Below, piece by piece: positions 42,127 through 49,313 of a stretch of 64,000 nucleotides of DNA. The notes beneath the pieces are model-generated. The model saw only the letters and a program-made list of their open reading frames with translations, ran no database searches and was not told the DNA's origin. Positions within the stretch are counted from its first letter, which is position 1; each line of letters begins with the position of its first letter. The stretch spans positions 4,526,001 through 4,590,000 of the forward strand of contig NZ_CP043046.1 of the NCBI RefSeq assembly GCF_008119665.1, in the 5' to 3' direction. The DNA comes from Pigmentiphaga aceris (GTDB lineage: Bacteria; Pseudomonadota; Gammaproteobacteria; Burkholderiales; Burkholderiaceae_B). The position numbers and the translations under genes were made by a program.

Positions 42127-42151
42127 ATACTCACACTCGAAAGTGCGGTGA

Positions 42152-42832
42152 TCAAATTGTGGATCTATTATTGCGCACTTTTGCGCGGTAGTCAAGAATA
42201 TTTCCAATCGATGTGACTGCATGGAACATCAACGGATCAAATTGGCGATATGGAATCGCAGCTGCGCGGCACAATGCCGAGGGATGCACGCCATAGCAGT
42301 AGTAGCCAGCCAACATCACTTTGTCTTTCATCGGCAGCGGCTCACCCCGCCATGCGGCTTCTACCAAGGCAGCATCCGATACTTCCGCACCGGACGGTGG
42401 CTGTCGCCATTCTTGGCGCGCCTTGCCTGCCAGCACTGCCAGGTGATGGCAGACCTTGCCGGTCATGCTGATATCGGGGCGACGGCGCTCGCGCATGATC
42501 TCGCCCCAGCGCTCCAGGCGTTCATGCAGCGCAAGCGGCACGCGCAGCCGGAAGTCGACTTCGCGGTGTGGTCGCGGCCCGTTTTGCTTGATGGTCACGA
42601 GCTTGCCGAAGGGGTCGATCACGTTGACCTCTCCGGCACGCGCTGACGCGGCTTCTTTGTGTTCCAACACGGCGGCTGGATCGCGGTATTCCCAACGTTC
42701 ACGAGCGGACATGGTCACTCCCTTGCTGATGATCACGCGGCGCGGCGGCGCAATCTGGTTCGATTCGGCGAGCAAGCTCAAGCCCGCATGATTGACGGCG
42801 GTTACCGCCTGGGTCTGTGTCGAGATATTCAT
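42152..42832 (-). CDS. Unknown phage protein between replication and tail modules
   Basis: A 226-residue, strongly basic protein with an AGGGGAG ribosome binding site. The middle (FRLRVPLALHERLERWGEIMRERRR) is helical and Arg-rich, and a hydrophobic helix-rich part follows (KDKVMLAGYYCYGVHPSALCRAAAIPY). No membrane segment and no family I recognise. Because it is the last gene before the promoter and terminators of the tail module, a late-gene activator or antiterminator role is an attractive guess, without direct evidence. Its 3' end overlaps the late promoter. Confidence 0.65.
   Translation of the reverse strand: MNISTQTQAVTAVNHAGLSLLAESNQIAPPRRVIISKGVTMSARERWEYRDPAAVLEHKEAASARAGEVNVIDPFGKLVTIKQNGPRPHREVDFRLRVPLALHERLERWGEIMRERRRPDISMTGKVCHHLAVLAGKARQEWRQPPSGAEVSDAALVEAAWRGEPLPMKDKVMLAGYYCYGVHPSALCRAAAIPYRQFDPLMFHAVTSIGNILDYRAKVRNNRSTI
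42167..42195 (-). promoter_or_regulatory. Candidate late promoter with operator in its spacer
   Basis: On the minus strand TTGACT is followed after exactly 17 bases by AATAAT, close to sigma-70 consensus. The spacer contains GCGCA-N4-TGCGC, the same arms as the two dyads beside the repressor gene. It faces the tail genes and lies within the 3' end of the 226-residue gene. Confidence 0.68.
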
Positions 42833-42906
42833 CTTGTTGTCTCCCCTGCGCTGTTGGTTTCGGCCACGATTGCGCCCGCCCTTGTCTTGGCACAGGCTGC
42901 TGTGCA

Positions 42907-44274
42907 TCATTCGAAGCCTCTGGTCTTGCGCGGCGCTGGCATCACGTCTGGCGTGGCTGGCAACTCGGTTGAAGCAAGGCTGCTGAAGCGGGTTTGCGCA
43001 CCGACATATGCCAGTCGTACTCGCCCGGGTTCTCCTTGCCGAATCAAGCCCACGTTGATTTCGGCAATGCCGCGCGCCAAGGTGTCTGCGTGGTAGACCT
43101 CATCTCGATAAAGGAACAAGGCCGCGTCGCAATCTTGTTCGATTGCGCCTGAATCACGCAGGTCTGATGGCATCGGTCGTTTGTCGGCACGGCTTTCCAG
43201 CTGGCGATTGAGCTGCGACAGCAGCACGATCGCAATGTCGAGCTCTTTGGCCAGCGCCTTCAGACCGCGTGTGATGCCTTCGATCTGCGCATTGCGGTTG
43301 TCGCCCTCGCCGCTCATCAATTGCAGATAGTCGATGACAAGCACATCCAGGCCATGACGGCGCTTGGTCGAGCGCGCCTTGGTGCGCACGTCGAACAAGG
43401 ACAGGCCACCCTGATCGTCGATCCACAGGCTCAAGGTGCGCAGGCGTTGCAAGCCCGTTGATATGGCCAACCAGATGGCATTGCCACTGTCATCTGCAGG
43501 GATCGTGTCTGCCTGCAGCAGGTAGCGCAGATCGACCCGCCCGAGGCTGGCAATCTGGCGTTGCAGAAGTTGTCGTTTCGGCATTTCCATCGACAGGAAA
43601 AGCGCCTGCCCATGCGTGGCAACATAATTGACCACGCTCATCGCAAACGCGGTTTTCCCCATCTTCGGGCGCGCGGCGATCACGATCAGTTCGCCACGCC
43701 GCATGCCGCCTGACAGCCTGCGATCCAGGTCCGCGAAACCCGTTGAAATGGCTTTGGGCAGCACGCCGGCAGCCTGTCGTTTCATCTCATCGAGAAAGCT
43801 CTGCAGGCCATCGGCCACATGCTCGGGTTCGATCCGGCCGCGCGAGGCAGACAGCTTTTCCAGCTCGCCCTGGCCATAATCGATCAAGCTGGAAATCGGT
43901 TCGCCAATACTGGTGTGCGCACGATCGGACAACTCGGACGCCAGGGCCAAGACCCCACGCCGCTGCGCCCGGTCACGCACCATGTCTGCGTAGTGGCCAA
44001 TGTTGGCCACGCCCGGCGTGTTGCGTGACAAGGCGTTCAGATAGATCAGCAGTTCGGCTGACTGCGCGCCCAGGCGATCGAACACCGTCAGCACGTCGGC
44101 CGCCGCGCCTTCACCGATCAGTCGCAAGACTTCTCGATAGGCCTGCCGGTTGCGCGGGCTGAAGAAGTGTTCCGGCCGAAGCTCACCTACATGATCCAAG
44201 GCCTCGTTGTTCAGCAGCAGCCCGCCCAGTACGGACTGCTCGGCAATGTCGCTGTACAGCTCGGCGCGAGTCAT
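42907..44274 (-). CDS. Phage DnaB-like replicative helicase
   Basis: A 455-residue helicase. The N-terminal DnaB domain starts SDIAEQSVLGGLLLNNEAL; the RecA-like motor carries Walker A (AARPKMGKTA, about 208), Walker B (VLVIDYLQLM), H3 and H4 motifs (IVLLSQLNRQLESR and PSDLRDSGAIEQDCD) and the arginine finger region near YRDEVY. It is a full-length hexameric helicase, not a fragment. The start overlaps the O-like gene by 4 bases (ATGA), so the two form an initiator plus helicase pair as in lambda-like or P22-like phages. Confidence 0.92.
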   Translation of the reverse strand: MTRAELYSDIAEQSVLGGLLLNNEALDHVGELRPEHFFSPRNRQAYREVLRLIGEGAAADVLTVFDRLGAQSAELLIYLNALSRNTPGVANIGHYADMVRDRAQRRGVLALASELSDRAHTSIGEPISSLIDYGQGELEKLSASRGRIEPEHVADGLQSFLDEMKRQAAGVLPKAISTGFADLDRRLSGGMRRGELIVIAARPKMGKTAFAMSVVNYVATHGQALFLSMEMPKRQLLQRQIASLGRVDLRYLLQADTIPADDSGNAIWLAISTGLQRLRTLSLWIDDQGGLSLFDVRTKARSTKRRHGLDVLVIDYLQLMSGEGDNRNAQIEGITRGLKALAKELDIAIVLLSQLNRQLESRADKRPMPSDLRDSGAIEQDCDAALFLYRDEVYHADTLARGIAEINVGLIRQGEPGRVRLAYVGAQTRFSSLASTELPATPDVMPAPRKTRGFE

Positions 44275-45371
44275 GCGCGACGCTCGTGCTGACCGCCGGC
44301 CACGTTGGAGAAGCCCGCCGGGCTGATCATCCAGTCGAAGCCGACATTGGGGGGAAGCGCGCAGTGTTCCCGCACCCAAGCGAAGTAGCGTAGCCAGAAC
44401 TTGGGCTTGTCCGAATATCGAATGAAGGCAGCAATGTTGCCCGCGCGCCGGGTGGAATAGACGCTGACGGAAACCGTACCCAGTTGCTCGCCAAGTGCCG
44501 CGTTGTAGGCTTCGATCACCTCGACGGCAGCCGCGTCGTATTCGCACTGCACTTCGTCTTCCCAGCACGCGCTGTTCAACCAGGTCGATGCATGTTTCAC
44601 ATACTTCACATCGCTCCACAAACCAGCTGCGGTGCTGCGCCGAATCGATTCAAGCATCAAATCCAGCAACGCTTCGTCAGGCATCAGCCGCGCGAAAGCG
44701 TCACGGGCATCTTGCTTGTCGACCTTGCGAGGATAGGCCTGCCAGAAACGATCGAAGCGGTCTTTCAAGGTGTCGCTCATCATCAGATGCGAACGCGCCG
44801 CACGACGAGGTGACACCTGAGTGACAGCGACCGGCCGAGGATAAAGATTTGTCTGTTGAAGTTGGTTTTTGGGCTTGTCTTTTGAGGGTCCCGAGACGGG
44901 ACGCTGCACGTCCTGATCCGGGACCAATACCAGTCCCGAAACCGGACTGGAAGCCGGAGATGCAATCGGCTCCGCGTCGTCCCGATCCGGGACAGGCAGC
45001 AATGCAACATCGGACTGCCGCACTGGCTTCACCCAGGTTGTGTGCCGTTTGTTGATCCCGACGATCAACCCATACCGGCCAGGCTCACAGACCACGACAT
45101 TCATGCGCTCCAACTGCTTGAGTGTCGTCGTCACGTGGTTGCGCGCAATGCCGCACAAGGCCCCAAGTTGCGACGCGGTCACGTCGTCGACTTTCTTGCC
45201 ATAGCCATACGTCTTGCGCACGACTGCCAGCAGCACGTGCAACTGGCGTCCGGAAAAACCGAAGCGCAGCACGGCGTCGTACAGCTCGTTGGCCAGGCGC
45301 AAAAATCCGTCTTCAACCTGCGGCCCTTTGCCACCAAGCTCAACCAACTTCGATGTACTCACCAAAGGCAT
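44271..45371 (-). CDS. Phage replication protein O-like
   Basis: A 366-residue protein. Residues about 15-105 (VEDGFLRLANELYDAVLRFG, SGRQLHVLLAVVRKTYGYGK, LCGIARNHVTTTLKQLERMN) match the winged-helix origin-binding domain of lambda O-type proteins. A Pro/Ser linker (about 120-190) leads to a C-terminal helicase-recruiting domain (DRFDRFWQAYPRKVDKQDAR). A GTG at 45413 with a better ribosome binding site (GGGAG, 7-base spacing) would add 14 residues. The stop overlaps the helicase start. It probably binds iterons inside its own gene, which were not searched for. Confidence 0.85.
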   Translation of the reverse strand: MPLVSTSKLVELGGKGPQVEDGFLRLANELYDAVLRFGFSGRQLHVLLAVVRKTYGYGKKVDDVTASQLGALCGIARNHVTTTLKQLERMNVVVCEPGRYGLIVGINKRHTTWVKPVRQSDVALLPVPDRDDAEPIASPASSPVSGLVLVPDQDVQRPVSGPSKDKPKNQLQQTNLYPRPVAVTQVSPRRAARSHLMMSDTLKDRFDRFWQAYPRKVDKQDARDAFARLMPDEALLDLMLESIRRSTAAGLWSDVKYVKHASTWLNSACWEDEVQCEYDAAAVEVIEAYNAALGEQLGTVSVSVYSTRRAGNIAAFIRYSDKPKFWLRYFAWVREHCALPPNVGFDWMISPAGFSNVAGGQHERRA

Positions 45372-45424
45372 TCCCCCATATCGGACTGCTTGTTGTTCCC
45401 ACAGTGTTCTCACTGCCCTACTCC

Positions 45425-45565
45425 CTACGCGTTTTTGCGAATCACAGGGCCGCGCGTCATGCCCCACCATGAGCGCGCCAGTTCGTCGAGCAACTCAGCT
45501 TGTTTGCGAACGAACGCCCCCGTCGCGCTCGGAAAACGGCTCCGGCGACGTGTCGTCTGATTCAT
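45425..45565 (-). CDS. Small basic protein, first gene of the early operon
   Basis: A 46-residue protein beginning NQTTRRRSRFPSATGAFVRK and ending SWWGMTRGPVIRKNA. It is shorter than usual cut-offs but lies exactly between the early promoter and the O-like gene, with 11 bases to the alternative GTG start of the latter. The Arg-rich start recalls lambda N-type antiterminators, although the rest does not align. A dyad AAGGGC/GCCCTT lies just upstream (45576-45591). The ribosome binding site is weak. Confidence 0.5.
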   Translation of the reverse strand: MNQTTRRRSRFPSATGAFVRKQAELLDELARSWWGMTRGPVIRKNA

Positions 45566-45575
45566 GTTGTTGGTG

Positions 45576-45591
45576 AAGGGCTAGCGCCCTT
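45576..45591. repeat. Dyad in the early leader
   Basis: AAGGGC and GCCCTT with a 4-base loop form a small RNA hairpin in the leader of the early minus-strand transcript. It is of boxB size, but no boxA-like element was seen. Confidence 0.5.
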
Positions 45592-45719
45592 GATCATTTG
45601 AAATCGTTATCGCGATCAACTACGATACGTGGCATCGCGATGCGATCAGCTTGCAATTGCTCGACTTCCGAAGAATTTAGTAGGAGGATTGGCAAAACAG
45701 CGCAAGACTTGATGTATCA

Positions 45720-45748
45720 ATTTAAGCGCATTTGCGCTCAATCAGCAA
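45720..45748 (-). promoter_or_regulatory. Early promoter (PR-like) facing the replication genes
   Basis: On the minus strand TTGCTG (45743-45748) and TTAAAT (45720-45725) are separated by 17 bases. The spacer contains operator site 1. This is the same design as at the late promoter. Confidence 0.55.
45726..45737. promoter_or_regulatory. Repressor operator site 1
   Basis: GCGCATTTGCGC, a near-perfect 12-bp dyad, lies in the spacer of the early promoter. It is 23 bases (about two helical turns) from site 2 and shares its arms. Confidence 0.68.
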
Positions 45749-45760
45749 GCGCAAATGCGC
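45749..45760. promoter_or_regulatory. Repressor operator site 2
   Basis: GCGCAAATGCGC lies directly upstream of the early -35 element and 24 bases before the repressor start codon. Repressors of the CI type bind such paired dyads cooperatively. Confidence 0.68.
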
Positions 45761-45784
45761 GTGCACAACCATTACTTTTGCGAT

Positions 45785-46498
45785 ATGAGCACTCTCAGCG
45801 AACGAATGAAAGAAGCCCGGGTACAAGCCGGGCTGTCGCAGGCGGAGCTGGCCAAGCAGCTCGGCGCAGGACAATCGACGATCGCCAGCATTGAGAACGG
45901 CCGTAACCAGAGTTCTGGCCGCCTGGTCGAGATAGCGCAATTGCTGCAGGTCAACCCAACCTGGCTGGCAAGTGGTCAGGGACCGCGCAAGGCTCAGGCG
46001 GCGATTGACAGTGTCGATGCCAGTGACCAGATCGTGGTGTGGGAAAAGCTGTCTGATCTGCCTCCGGACGAAAACCGCACGTGGATCGATCGCTACGATC
46101 TGCTGTGTTCAGCCGGCACCGGCATCATCCAGTGGGAAATCAGGCAAAAACAGGCACTGCCTTTCACCATCGATTTCTTCAAGGCCATTGGCTCCAAGCC
46201 AGAGCATTGCCGGCTGGCAAGCGCACGCGGCAACAGCATGGAACCGTTTCTGTTCGATCGCGACATGATCATGATCGACATCAGCAAAACTACGGTGCGC
46301 GACGGCAACGTCTATGCAGTGTGCTTCGAAGACGAGACCTTGGTGAAACAGCTGTTCAAGCAGGCGGGGGGAGCCTTGATGCTGCATTCCTACAATGCGA
46401 AATACCCGGATCGCATCGTTCCGGCATCGGAAGAGACCAGCTTCCAAGTGATCGGGCAGGTGATCTATCGATCCGGGTCGGGCTTGCCGGGAGTCTGA
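45785..46498 (+). CDS. CI/LexA-type self-cleaving repressor
   Basis: A 237-residue repressor. Residues about 5-60 are an HTH_3 domain (ARVQAGLSQAELAKQLGAGQ, then STIASIENGR). A linker ends at Ala110-Gly111 (CSAGTG), the expected RecA-stimulated cleavage site, nearly the same residue number as in lambda CI. The S24 peptidase domain has nucleophile Ser151 (RGNSMEP) and general base Lys188 (ETLVKQL). All parts needed for SOS induction look intact. The ATG at 45785 is preferred; the upstream GTG/ATG would overlap operator 2. The gene is divergent from the early operon, and a stem-loop (46535-46570) follows. Confidence 0.92.
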   Translation: MSTLSERMKEARVQAGLSQAELAKQLGAGQSTIASIENGRNQSSGRLVEIAQLLQVNPTWLASGQGPRKAQAAIDSVDASDQIVVWEKLSDLPPDENRTWIDRYDLLCSAGTGIIQWEIRQKQALPFTIDFFKAIGSKPEHCRLASARGNSMEPFLFDRDMIMIDISKTTVRDGNVYAVCFEDETLVKQLFKQAGGALMLHSYNAKYPDRIVPASEETSFQVIGQVIYRSGSGLPGV

Positions 46499-46534
46499 GC
46501 CAGCGCGGGGTTCGGGCGCATCTCCCAAGACGTG

Positions 46535-46570
46535 TCCCGCAGCTTTCCAGTCAATGTGAAAGCTGCGGAC
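46535..46570. terminator. Stem-loop after the repressor gene
   Basis: An 11-bp stem CCGCAGCTTTC (46537-46547) with its complement at 46558-46568 and a 10-base loop. No T-tract follows, so termination would be weak or the element may mark the right edge of the insertion. Confidence 0.5.
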
Positions 46571-46636
46571 TCAAGCCAATCACGTAAGGGTCCAGCGGAT
46601 CGCGACAGGCGGTGAAACCCAGATACTTGCATATAC

Positions 46637-46658
46637 AATGATTGTAGCTACAATCATT
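46637..46658. promoter_or_regulatory. Perfect 22-bp palindrome, MarR operator
   Basis: AATGATTGTAG followed directly by its reverse complement. It overlaps the region just downstream of a TATACA -10-like element (46632-46637) and ends 2 bases before the MarR start codon, so binding would block transcription of the MarR-MATE operon. Confidence 0.8.
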
Positions 46659-46660
46659 AC

Positions 46661-47116
46661 ATGAATGCCACCACCTCCAAAGGCTGTACCAACTTCCGCT
46701 TGCGCAGGGTGTCGCGGGTGATTTCGCGTCATTACGATGCGCACCTGTCTGCCAGCGGCCTGAAAGTGACGCAGTATTCAACGCTGTCCCACTTGGTCAA
46801 GCTAAGCCCGATTCGTCCGGTGGATCTCGCCCGCAAGATGGGCCTGGACGCGTCGACACTCACTCGAAACCTGAAGCCATTGATGCTCGCCGGCCTTGTC
46901 GAACAAGGCGACGGCACTGACGCCCGCAGTCGACAGATCACCATCACCGAGGCAGGACGCAGCAAACATGCTGATGCCCACGCCATGTGGAAAAGAGCGC
47001 AGCTGAGCCTGAACGACTTGCTGGGCCTTGATCGTGTCCTGGCCTTGCACGCCCTGCTGGACGACACGATGGACGTGCTCAATACCGCTGGCCTGACTGA
47101 CGAATCGACGGACTGA
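46661..47116 (+). CDS. MarR-family transcriptional regulator
   Basis: A 151-residue winged-helix protein: LRRVSRVISRHYDAHLSASG at the N-terminal dimer helix, recognition helix region DLARKMGLDASTLTRNLKPL, wing DARSRQITITEAG, C-terminal helix to the end. The ATG lies right after a perfect palindrome with no room for a ribosome binding site, so the mRNA has an extremely short leader. The MATE efflux gene starts 4 bases after its stop, so the regulator very likely represses the pump in response to a small molecule. The next in-frame start would remove the dimer helix. Confidence 0.9.
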   Translation: MNATTSKGCTNFRLRRVSRVISRHYDAHLSASGLKVTQYSTLSHLVKLSPIRPVDLARKMGLDASTLTRNLKPLMLAGLVEQGDGTDARSRQITITEAGRSKHADAHAMWKRAQLSLNDLLGLDRVLALHALLDDTMDVLNTAGLTDESTD

Positions 47117-47120
47117 CTCC

Positions 47121-48524
47121 ATGACCACGCTCGACCCGCGCACGCGCATGCTGTTGGAAGCGCCCATTGCGCCAACCATCGCAAGACTCGCTATTCCCAA
47201 TGTCCTGGTGATGGTCGCGCAAGCGTCCGCCGGGCTGATCGAAACCTACTTCGTCGGCAAGCTGGGGACCGACGCACTGGCCGGCATGGCGCTGGTCTTC
47301 CCGATCGTGATGTTGATGCAGATGATGTCGGCCGGTGCCATAGGCGGTGGCATCGCGTCATCGATTGCACGGGCGCTGGGCGGCGGTAGACGTGACGACG
47401 CCAATGCGGTGGTCCTGCACGCGCTGGTGATCGCGCTTGCCTTTGGTGCAATCTTCACCGTCGGTCTGTGGTTCGGCGGTCGCTGGCTGTATACGCAGAT
47501 GGGCGGATCGGGTGCCGCGCTTGATGCGGCGTTGGTCTATTCCAACTGGATCTTCGCCGGGGCAGTGTTCGTCTGGCTGTTCAACTCATTGGCAGCCGTA
47601 TTGCGCGGCACCGGCAACATGGCGGTACCAGCCAAGATCACGGTGTACGGCGTCATTGGTCTGGTGCCGGTGTCGCCGTTGCTGATCTTTGGCTGGGGTC
47701 CAATACCGGTGATGGGAATTGCCGGCGGTGCACTGGCATTGCTGCTGTACTACATCGTGGGCACGCTGGTGCTGGTTGCGTACATGCGGTCGCCGAAAAG
47801 TCTGCTGAAACTGTCGCTTACCGCCATCCGCCTGCGTGCCGTGTTCTTCCGCGACATCCTGAGGGTCGGCATCGTGTCGGCCATCGGCGTGATCTGCACC
47901 AACCTTGCCGTGGCCATTGCAACCTCGCTGGTCGGGCATTTCGGTTCCGGGGCGATTGCCGGTTACGGCACGGCATCGCGGCTGGAATATGTGCTGATCC
48001 CGCTGGTCTTCGGCCTGGGTGCGCCCTTGCTGACCATGGTGGGCACATGCATCGGTGCCGGCAAGCGCGACCGCGCACTGCAAGCCACCTGGATCGGTGG
48101 TGCCATGGCGTTTGCCATTACCGAGCTTATCGGCATTGCGGCGGCCCTGTTTCCGCGCGCCTGGCTGTCCTTGTACGGTACCGATCCGGTGATGCTGGAA
48201 ACCGGCACGGTCTACCTGCAAACCGTGGGGCCTTTCTACGGATTCCTGGGCCTGGGCCTGGCGATGTATTTCGCGTCGCAAGGTGCGGGACGCCTGCTGT
48301 GGCCAATCACCGCCACCATCGTGCGCTTGGTGATCGCCGCTGGTCTGGGCACCTTGGCAATCTACTTGGGCGGGACGCTTGGCCATGTGTTCCTGGCGCA
48401 AAGTGCGGCGCTGCTGGTGTATGGCGTGGGCATTGCGTTGGCCATTTCTGGAGGGTCGATGTTCGGCAAGATCGGTCGGCCAAGGCGCACGGCAGATGCA
48501 GTGCGCGGCGTGCAAGCCGGCTGA
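47121..48524 (+). CDS. MATE-family multidrug efflux transporter
   Basis: A 467-residue inner-membrane protein with about 12 helices in two MatE halves. Landmarks are LAIPNVLVMVAQASAGLIETYFVGKLGTDALAGMA (cited from 22 on, in part YFVGKLGTDALAG), VLRGTGNMAVPAKI in the first half and IGAGKRDRALQ in the second. It exchanges cationic compounds for Na+ or H+. It is translationally close to the MarR gene (4-base gap). Substrates cannot be inferred. Confidence 0.9.
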   Translation: MTTLDPRTRMLLEAPIAPTIARLAIPNVLVMVAQASAGLIETYFVGKLGTDALAGMALVFPIVMLMQMMSAGAIGGGIASSIARALGGGRRDDANAVVLHALVIALAFGAIFTVGLWFGGRWLYTQMGGSGAALDAALVYSNWIFAGAVFVWLFNSLAAVLRGTGNMAVPAKITVYGVIGLVPVSPLLIFGWGPIPVMGIAGGALALLLYYIVGTLVLVAYMRSPKSLLKLSLTAIRLRAVFFRDILRVGIVSAIGVICTNLAVAIATSLVGHFGSGAIAGYGTASRLEYVLIPLVFGLGAPLLTMVGTCIGAGKRDRALQATWIGGAMAFAITELIGIAAALFPRAWLSLYGTDPVMLETGTVYLQTVGPFYGFLGLGLAMYFASQGAGRLLWPITATIVRLVIAAGLGTLAIYLGGTLGHVFLAQSAALLVYGVGIALAISGGSMFGKIGRPRRTADAVRGVQAG

Positions 48525-48550
48525 CTGCCCACCGCGACCAGACAGGTGGC

Positions 48551-49243
48551 TCAGTCTCGCTTCGCTGCTTGCATTTCCGCGATGTAGGTCCGCAGCAAAC
48601 CCACCCGCTGCGGCCTGAAGCTGGCACCAGTGGCCGTTGTCGCCGATACCCGGTCGGCCCGGAACATGCGGAAAGCCTGGCGCAGGCAGCACCAGGACAG
48701 CAACATCAGCGAGCGGTCCAGGTACACGATGGCCAAGGGCCAGATCTCGCGTTCGGTCTGCTGCCCTTGGCTGTCGGTATAAGAAATCTTCAGCGCCTCT
48801 TCACGCCAGCACGCTTCGCGGATCACCTGCATGTCGGGCAAGGCGGCAAAAGCCTGCTCGCCCCGGTAGACCTGCGACACCGCGTTCAAGACCTGCTGTT
48901 GCCGAACCTGCGGCAGCGTTGCCGATACCTTGGCGAGCACCGATGCTGCGGCCGCAGCCAGCGCCGGATCGCCAATATGGCGCACTTCGGCCAGGCCGAG
49001 CGCCAGCGCCTCGACCTCGATGCGGCTGAACATCTGCGGCGGCAAGGTGCCGTCCTCAACCAGGCAGTAACCGAAACCACGTTCGCCACCGATTTCGGCA
49101 CCCGCGGCGCGCAGGCTGTCGATGTCGCGATAGATACTGCGAACCGACACCCCGGTTTCCTGCGCAAGGCGAGCAGCCGTAACCGGTGCCGGCAGCATTC
49201 GCAAGGCCTGCAAGAGGCGTAGAAGTCGATCAGGACGCGCCAT
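48551..49243 (-). CDS. WYL-domain (YafY/DeoR-like) transcriptional regulator
   Basis: A 230-residue protein: HTH_11 at residues about 5-60 (RLLRLLQALRMLPAPVTAARLAQETGVSVRSIYRDIDSLR, cited from the HTH: VTAARLAQETGVSVRSIYRD), then a WYL-type ligand domain (about 130-225, KISYTDSQGQQTEREIWPLAIVYLD, in part). It is divergent from the GST gene with 70 bases between. That gap has a GGCTGC/GCAGCC dyad (49271-49290) and a doubled TGACAGGA (49247-49268). It probably regulates the GST gene and itself. Confidence 0.87.
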   Translation of the reverse strand: MARPDRLLRLLQALRMLPAPVTAARLAQETGVSVRSIYRDIDSLRAAGAEIGGERGFGYCLVEDGTLPPQMFSRIEVEALALGLAEVRHIGDPALAAAAASVLAKVSATLPQVRQQQVLNAVSQVYRGEQAFAALPDMQVIREACWREEALKISYTDSQGQQTEREIWPLAIVYLDRSLMLLSWCCLRQAFRMFRADRVSATTATGASFRPQRVGLLRTYIAEMQAAKRD

Positions 49244-49270
49244 GCTTCAACTGACAGGAATTGACAGGAG

Positions 49271-49290
49271 GGCTGCCTAGAATAGCAGCC
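49271..49290. promoter_or_regulatory. Dyad between WYL regulator and GST
   Basis: GGCTGC and GCAGCC around 8 AT-rich bases that include TAGAAT, a good -10 for the GST gene. A regulator bound here would cover that promoter element. Confidence 0.5.
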
Positions 49291-49313
49291 ATTCCAACCC
49301 ACCGGCCCCTGCC

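Larger units (their letters stand above)
24639..46498. mobile_element. Headless phage-derived cluster: defective prophage or flexible-tail tailocin
   Basis: About 21.9 kb of genes that are nearly all on the minus strand, with 1-4 base overlaps typical of phage modules. Order from the right: divergent CI-type repressor, small basic protein, O-like and DnaB-like replication proteins, unknown 226-residue protein, tail tube, chaperones, tape measure, tip proteins, fibre, lysis. There is no terminase, portal, prohead protease, capsid, connector, integrase or excisionase, and no obvious attachment-site repeat or tRNA at either edge. Tail and lysis genes are all intact, which points to retention of a tail-only particle; the replication genes argue for a fairly recent prophage origin. 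Confidence 0.82.
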
